The position numbers and the translations under genes are program-made. From Steroidobacteraceae bacterium (GTDB taxonomy: Bacteria > Pseudomonadota > Gammaproteobacteria > Steroidobacterales > Steroidobacteraceae), in assembly GCA_025927665.1 (NCBI GenBank), contig JAICKZ010000164.1, positions 1 through 7,463 of the forward strand: a stretch of DNA of 7,463 nucleotides, read 5' to 3'. The notes under the pieces are model-generated. The model did no database searches. It saw nothing but the letters and a program-made list of their open reading frames with translations, and was not told where the DNA came from. Each line of letters starts with the position of its first letter. The first letter of the stretch is position 1. Positions 5,296 to 7,463 of this stretch are shown here, piece after piece.

Positions 5296-7076
5296 GTGCG
5301 TATCAATTTATTGACCATAGTTACGATGTGGTCGTGGTGGGTGCAGGTGGTGCTGGTTTGCGAGCCACTTTTGGGTTGGCGAATTCGGGATTATCAGTTG
5401 CGAATATCACCAAGGTTTTCCCTACGCGCAGTCATACGGTTGCTGCACAAGGTGGCATCTCGGCTGCATTGGGTAACATGGGCGAGGACGATTGGCGTTG
5501 GCACATGTACGACACCATCAAAGGTTCTGATTGGTTGGGTGATCAAGATGCAATTGAGTTTATGTGCAAGGAGGCGCCTGCAGCTATTCTGGAACTTGAG
5601 CACTATGGATTGCCATTTTCGCGCACCGAAGCGGGGAAAATTTATCAACGGCCCTTCGGCGGCATGACCACCCATTTTGGGAAGGGAACTGCGCATCGTA
5701 CTTGTGCTGCCGCAGATCGAACCGGTCATGCAATGCTGCATACTTTGTATCAGCAAGCTTTAAAACATCAGGCACAATTTTTTATTGAATATTTTGCCGT
5801 TGATTTGATCATGGAGAATGGTGAGTGTCGTGGCGTAATTGCCATCGATATGGCGGATGGTACCTTGCATCGTTTCAAAGCTCATATTGTGATGCTGGCA
5901 ACGGGTGGCTATGGTCGAGCCTATTTCTCTTGCACTTCTGCACATACCTGTACTGGCGATGGCGGCGGCATGGTATTGCGTGCTGGATTGCCATTGCAGG
6001 ACATGGAGTTCGTACAATTTCATCCGACGGGTATTTATGGTTCAGGATGTTTGATCACTGAAGGTGCGCGTGGTGAAGGTGGAATCCTGCGTAATTCAGA
6101 AGGTGAGGCGTTCATGGAACGGTATGCACCTAATGCTAAGAACCTTGCATCGCGTGATGTAGTCAGTCGCGCCATGACCATCGAGATTCGCGAAGGTCGC
6201 GGTGTGGGTGCACATAAAGATCATATATTTTTACATCTTGAACATCTGGGTGCAGATGTTTTGCATCAGCGCTTGCCTGGCATATCTGAAACCGCAAAAA
6301 TTTTTGCTGGCGTGGATGTGACGCGTCAACCTATTCCTGTGCTGCCCACCGTGCATTACAACATGGGAGGCATCCCAACCAATATTCATGGTGAAGTAGT
6401 CACGCTGCGTGATGGTAATCCCGATGCAGTGGTGCCGGGATTAATGGCCGTAGGTGAGGCAGCATGCGTGTCGGTGCATGGTGCGAATCGATTGGGTTCC
6501 AATTCGTTATTGGATCTGGTGATCTTTGGTCGCGAGGCGGCGCGTCATTGTGCGGAGTTTGTAAAACCTGGTACTCGTCACAAGCCATTTGCGCAAGACG
6601 CGGGTGACTTTGCAGTGAGCCGTATCGATCATTATCGTAATGCCAATGGGCATCAAAAAACTTCCGATGTGCGCCTTAATATGCAGCGGGTTATGCAGAA
6701 TCATGCAGCCGTATTTCGTACGGGTGAATCCTTGCAACAAGGTGTGGACAAACTTAATCAAGTGATCGATTCGTTTGCAGATGTTAGCGTCAGTGATCGC
6801 GGCTTGATTTGGAACACTGACCTGATTGAAACACTGGAACTGGATAACCTGTTAGGCCAAGCTTCTGCGACGATTAATTCTGCACTCAATCGCACTGAAA
6901 GTCGTGGTGCACATGCACGTGAAGACTTTCCCAATCGTGACGATCAAAACTGGATGAAGCACACACTCTCATGGGTGGACGCGCAGCACAAAGTTGCATT
7001 GGCTACGCGGCCGGTGCATATGTACACCCTGACCAATGATGTAGAAGTGGTGCCGCCGAAAGCACGCACCTATTGA
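5292..7076 (+). CDS. sdhA: Succinate dehydrogenase flavoprotein subunit (SdhA)
   Basis: SdhA oxidises succinate to fumarate and passes electrons through SdhB to ubiquinone, linking the TCA cycle to respiration. The 594-residue product is full length. It shows the FAD dinucleotide-binding GAGGAG (17-22) and His48 in RSHTVAAQGG, the covalent FAD attachment site. Substrate and catalytic residues are also present: His244 in QFHPTG, Thr256-Glu257 and Arg259 in TEGARGEGG, the catalytic Arg293 in RDVVSRAMTIEIREGRG, His355 in HYNMGG, and Arg400 in ANRLGSNSLLDL. The C-terminus EVVPPKARTY is the usual end. The sequence is of the mitochondrial/alphaproteobacterial type (for example GNMGEDDWRWHMYDT) rather than the E. 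coli type. No key residue is missing. The start is set by the four-base overlap with sdhD. Confidence 0.98.
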   Translation: MSAYQFIDHSYDVVVVGAGGAGLRATFGLANSGLSVANITKVFPTRSHTVAAQGGISAALGNMGEDDWRWHMYDTIKGSDWLGDQDAIEFMCKEAPAAILELEHYGLPFSRTEAGKIYQRPFGGMTTHFGKGTAHRTCAAADRTGHAMLHTLYQQALKHQAQFFIEYFAVDLIMENGECRGVIAIDMADGTLHRFKAHIVMLATGGYGRAYFSCTSAHTCTGDGGGMVLRAGLPLQDMEFVQFHPTGIYGSGCLITEGARGEGGILRNSEGEAFMERYAPNAKNLASRDVVSRAMTIEIREGRGVGAHKDHIFLHLEHLGADVLHQRLPGISETAKIFAGVDVTRQPIPVLPTVHYNMGGIPTNIHGEVVTLRDGNPDAVVPGLMAVGEAACVSVHGANRLGSNSLLDLVIFGREAARHCAEFVKPGTRHKPFAQDAGDFAVSRIDHYRNANGHQKTSDVRLNMQRVMQNHAAVFRTGESLQQGVDKLNQVIDSFADVSVSDRGLIWNTDLIETLELDNLLGQASATINSALNRTESRGAHAREDFPNRDDQNWMKHTLSWVDAQHKVALATRPVHMYTLTNDVEVVPPKARTY

Positions 7077-7094
7077 CGCATAAAGGTAAATTCA

Positions 7095-7463
7095 ATGGCT
7101 CAGTTTCGTTTACCGTCCAATTCGCAAATCAATCCTGATGGGAAGTTGCATAAGGCGCCGACAAGTGCCAAGGACGTTCGCACTTTTCGTATTTATCGAT
7201 TTGATCCTGAGTCCAAAGACAAACCTCGCATTGATACTTATGAAGTTGATATGGGACATTGCGGTCCGATGGTGCTGGATGCGCTGATCAAAATTAAAAA
7301 TGAAATTGATCCTACCTTGACATTCCGTCGTTCTTGTCGCGAAGGTATTTGTGGTTCATGCGCCATGAATATTGATGGCGTGAATACCTTGGCATGCATT
7401 AAAGCCAATGCCGATATTAAAGGCACGGTAAAAATTTATCCGCTGCCGCATATGCCAGTCGTC
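7095..7463 (+). CDS. sdhB: Succinate dehydrogenase iron-sulfur subunit (SdhB), 5' part only
   Basis: The reading frame from ATG 7095 is open for 123 codons to the window end, so about half of the usual 230-260-residue protein is visible. AAAGG lies eight bases before the ATG, and the gene starts 18 bases after the sdhA stop. After a short N-terminal extension, FRIYRFDPESKDKPRIDTYEV (31-51) begins the ferredoxin-like domain. The [2Fe-2S] ligands are Cys81, Cys86, Cys89 and Cys101 in CREGICGSCAMNIDGVNTLAC (pattern C-x4-C-x2-C-x11-C). The C-terminal domain with the [4Fe-4S] and [3Fe-4S] ligands lies outside the window. SdhB carries electrons from SdhA to the quinone site formed with SdhC and SdhD. 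Confidence 0.97.
   Translation, partial: MAQFRLPSNSQINPDGKLHKAPTSAKDVRTFRIYRFDPESKDKPRIDTYEVDMGHCGPMVLDALIKIKNEIDPTLTFRRSCREGICGSCAMNIDGVNTLACIKANADIKGTVKIYPLPHMPVV

Noticed and set aside
5394..6761. Several antisense open frames within sdhA
   Set aside because: sdhA is a complete gene with all catalytic residues; the antisense frames have no starts with ribosome binding sites and no family features.

Overview
The window comes from a gammaproteobacterium, most likely a lineage near Xanthomonadales/Lysobacterales. The reasons are the operon order (DUF1674/SDHAF4-like gene, sdhC, sdhD, sdhA, sdhB), a mitochondrial/alphaproteobacterial-type SdhA, and a neighbouring ygfZ. Base composition is moderate and slightly AT-leaning, so a typical high-GC Xanthomonas is unlikely. 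The taxonomic placement is inference from recall, without any database search.

Layout. (1) 1-186, minus strand: the 5' part of an unrecognised gene running off the left edge, with a good ribosome binding site. (2) 187-420: a 234-base divergent intergenic region with weak promoter candidates in both directions. (3) 421-3244, plus strand: a compact three-gene cluster. It encodes an ECF-type sigma factor, a small two-TM membrane protein in the position usually held by an anti-sigma factor, and a 582-residue envelope protein that joins a signal peptide, an acidic/His-rich tract, a bactofilin-like repeat domain of about seven 17-residue rungs, several membrane segments and a C-terminal RDD domain. 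(4) 3255-4136, minus strand: ygfZ, convergent with the preceding gene (10-base gap), with a promoter so close to its ATG that the mRNA may be leaderless. (5) 4248 to the right edge, plus strand: a succinate dehydrogenase operon. It is headed by a small SDHAF4/DUF1674 assembly-factor gene, followed by sdhC, sdhD, sdhA (each overlapping the next by an ATGA) and the first 123 codons of sdhB, which is cut by the window end.

How they work together. The right half is a coherent module for complex II. It holds the structural genes, an assembly factor expected to act on flavinylated SdhA, and, divergently, YgfZ, a folate-dependent protein that supports Fe-S enzymes (SdhB carries three Fe-S clusters). 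The left half looks like an envelope-stress or cell-surface regulatory module: the sigma factor presumably controls, and may be controlled by, the two membrane proteins downstream of it. That module is the least familiar part of the window and the best candidate for a poorly described system.

No rRNA, tRNA, CRISPR array, insertion sequence or convincing rho-independent terminator was seen. No gene-free stretch exceeds 300 bases.
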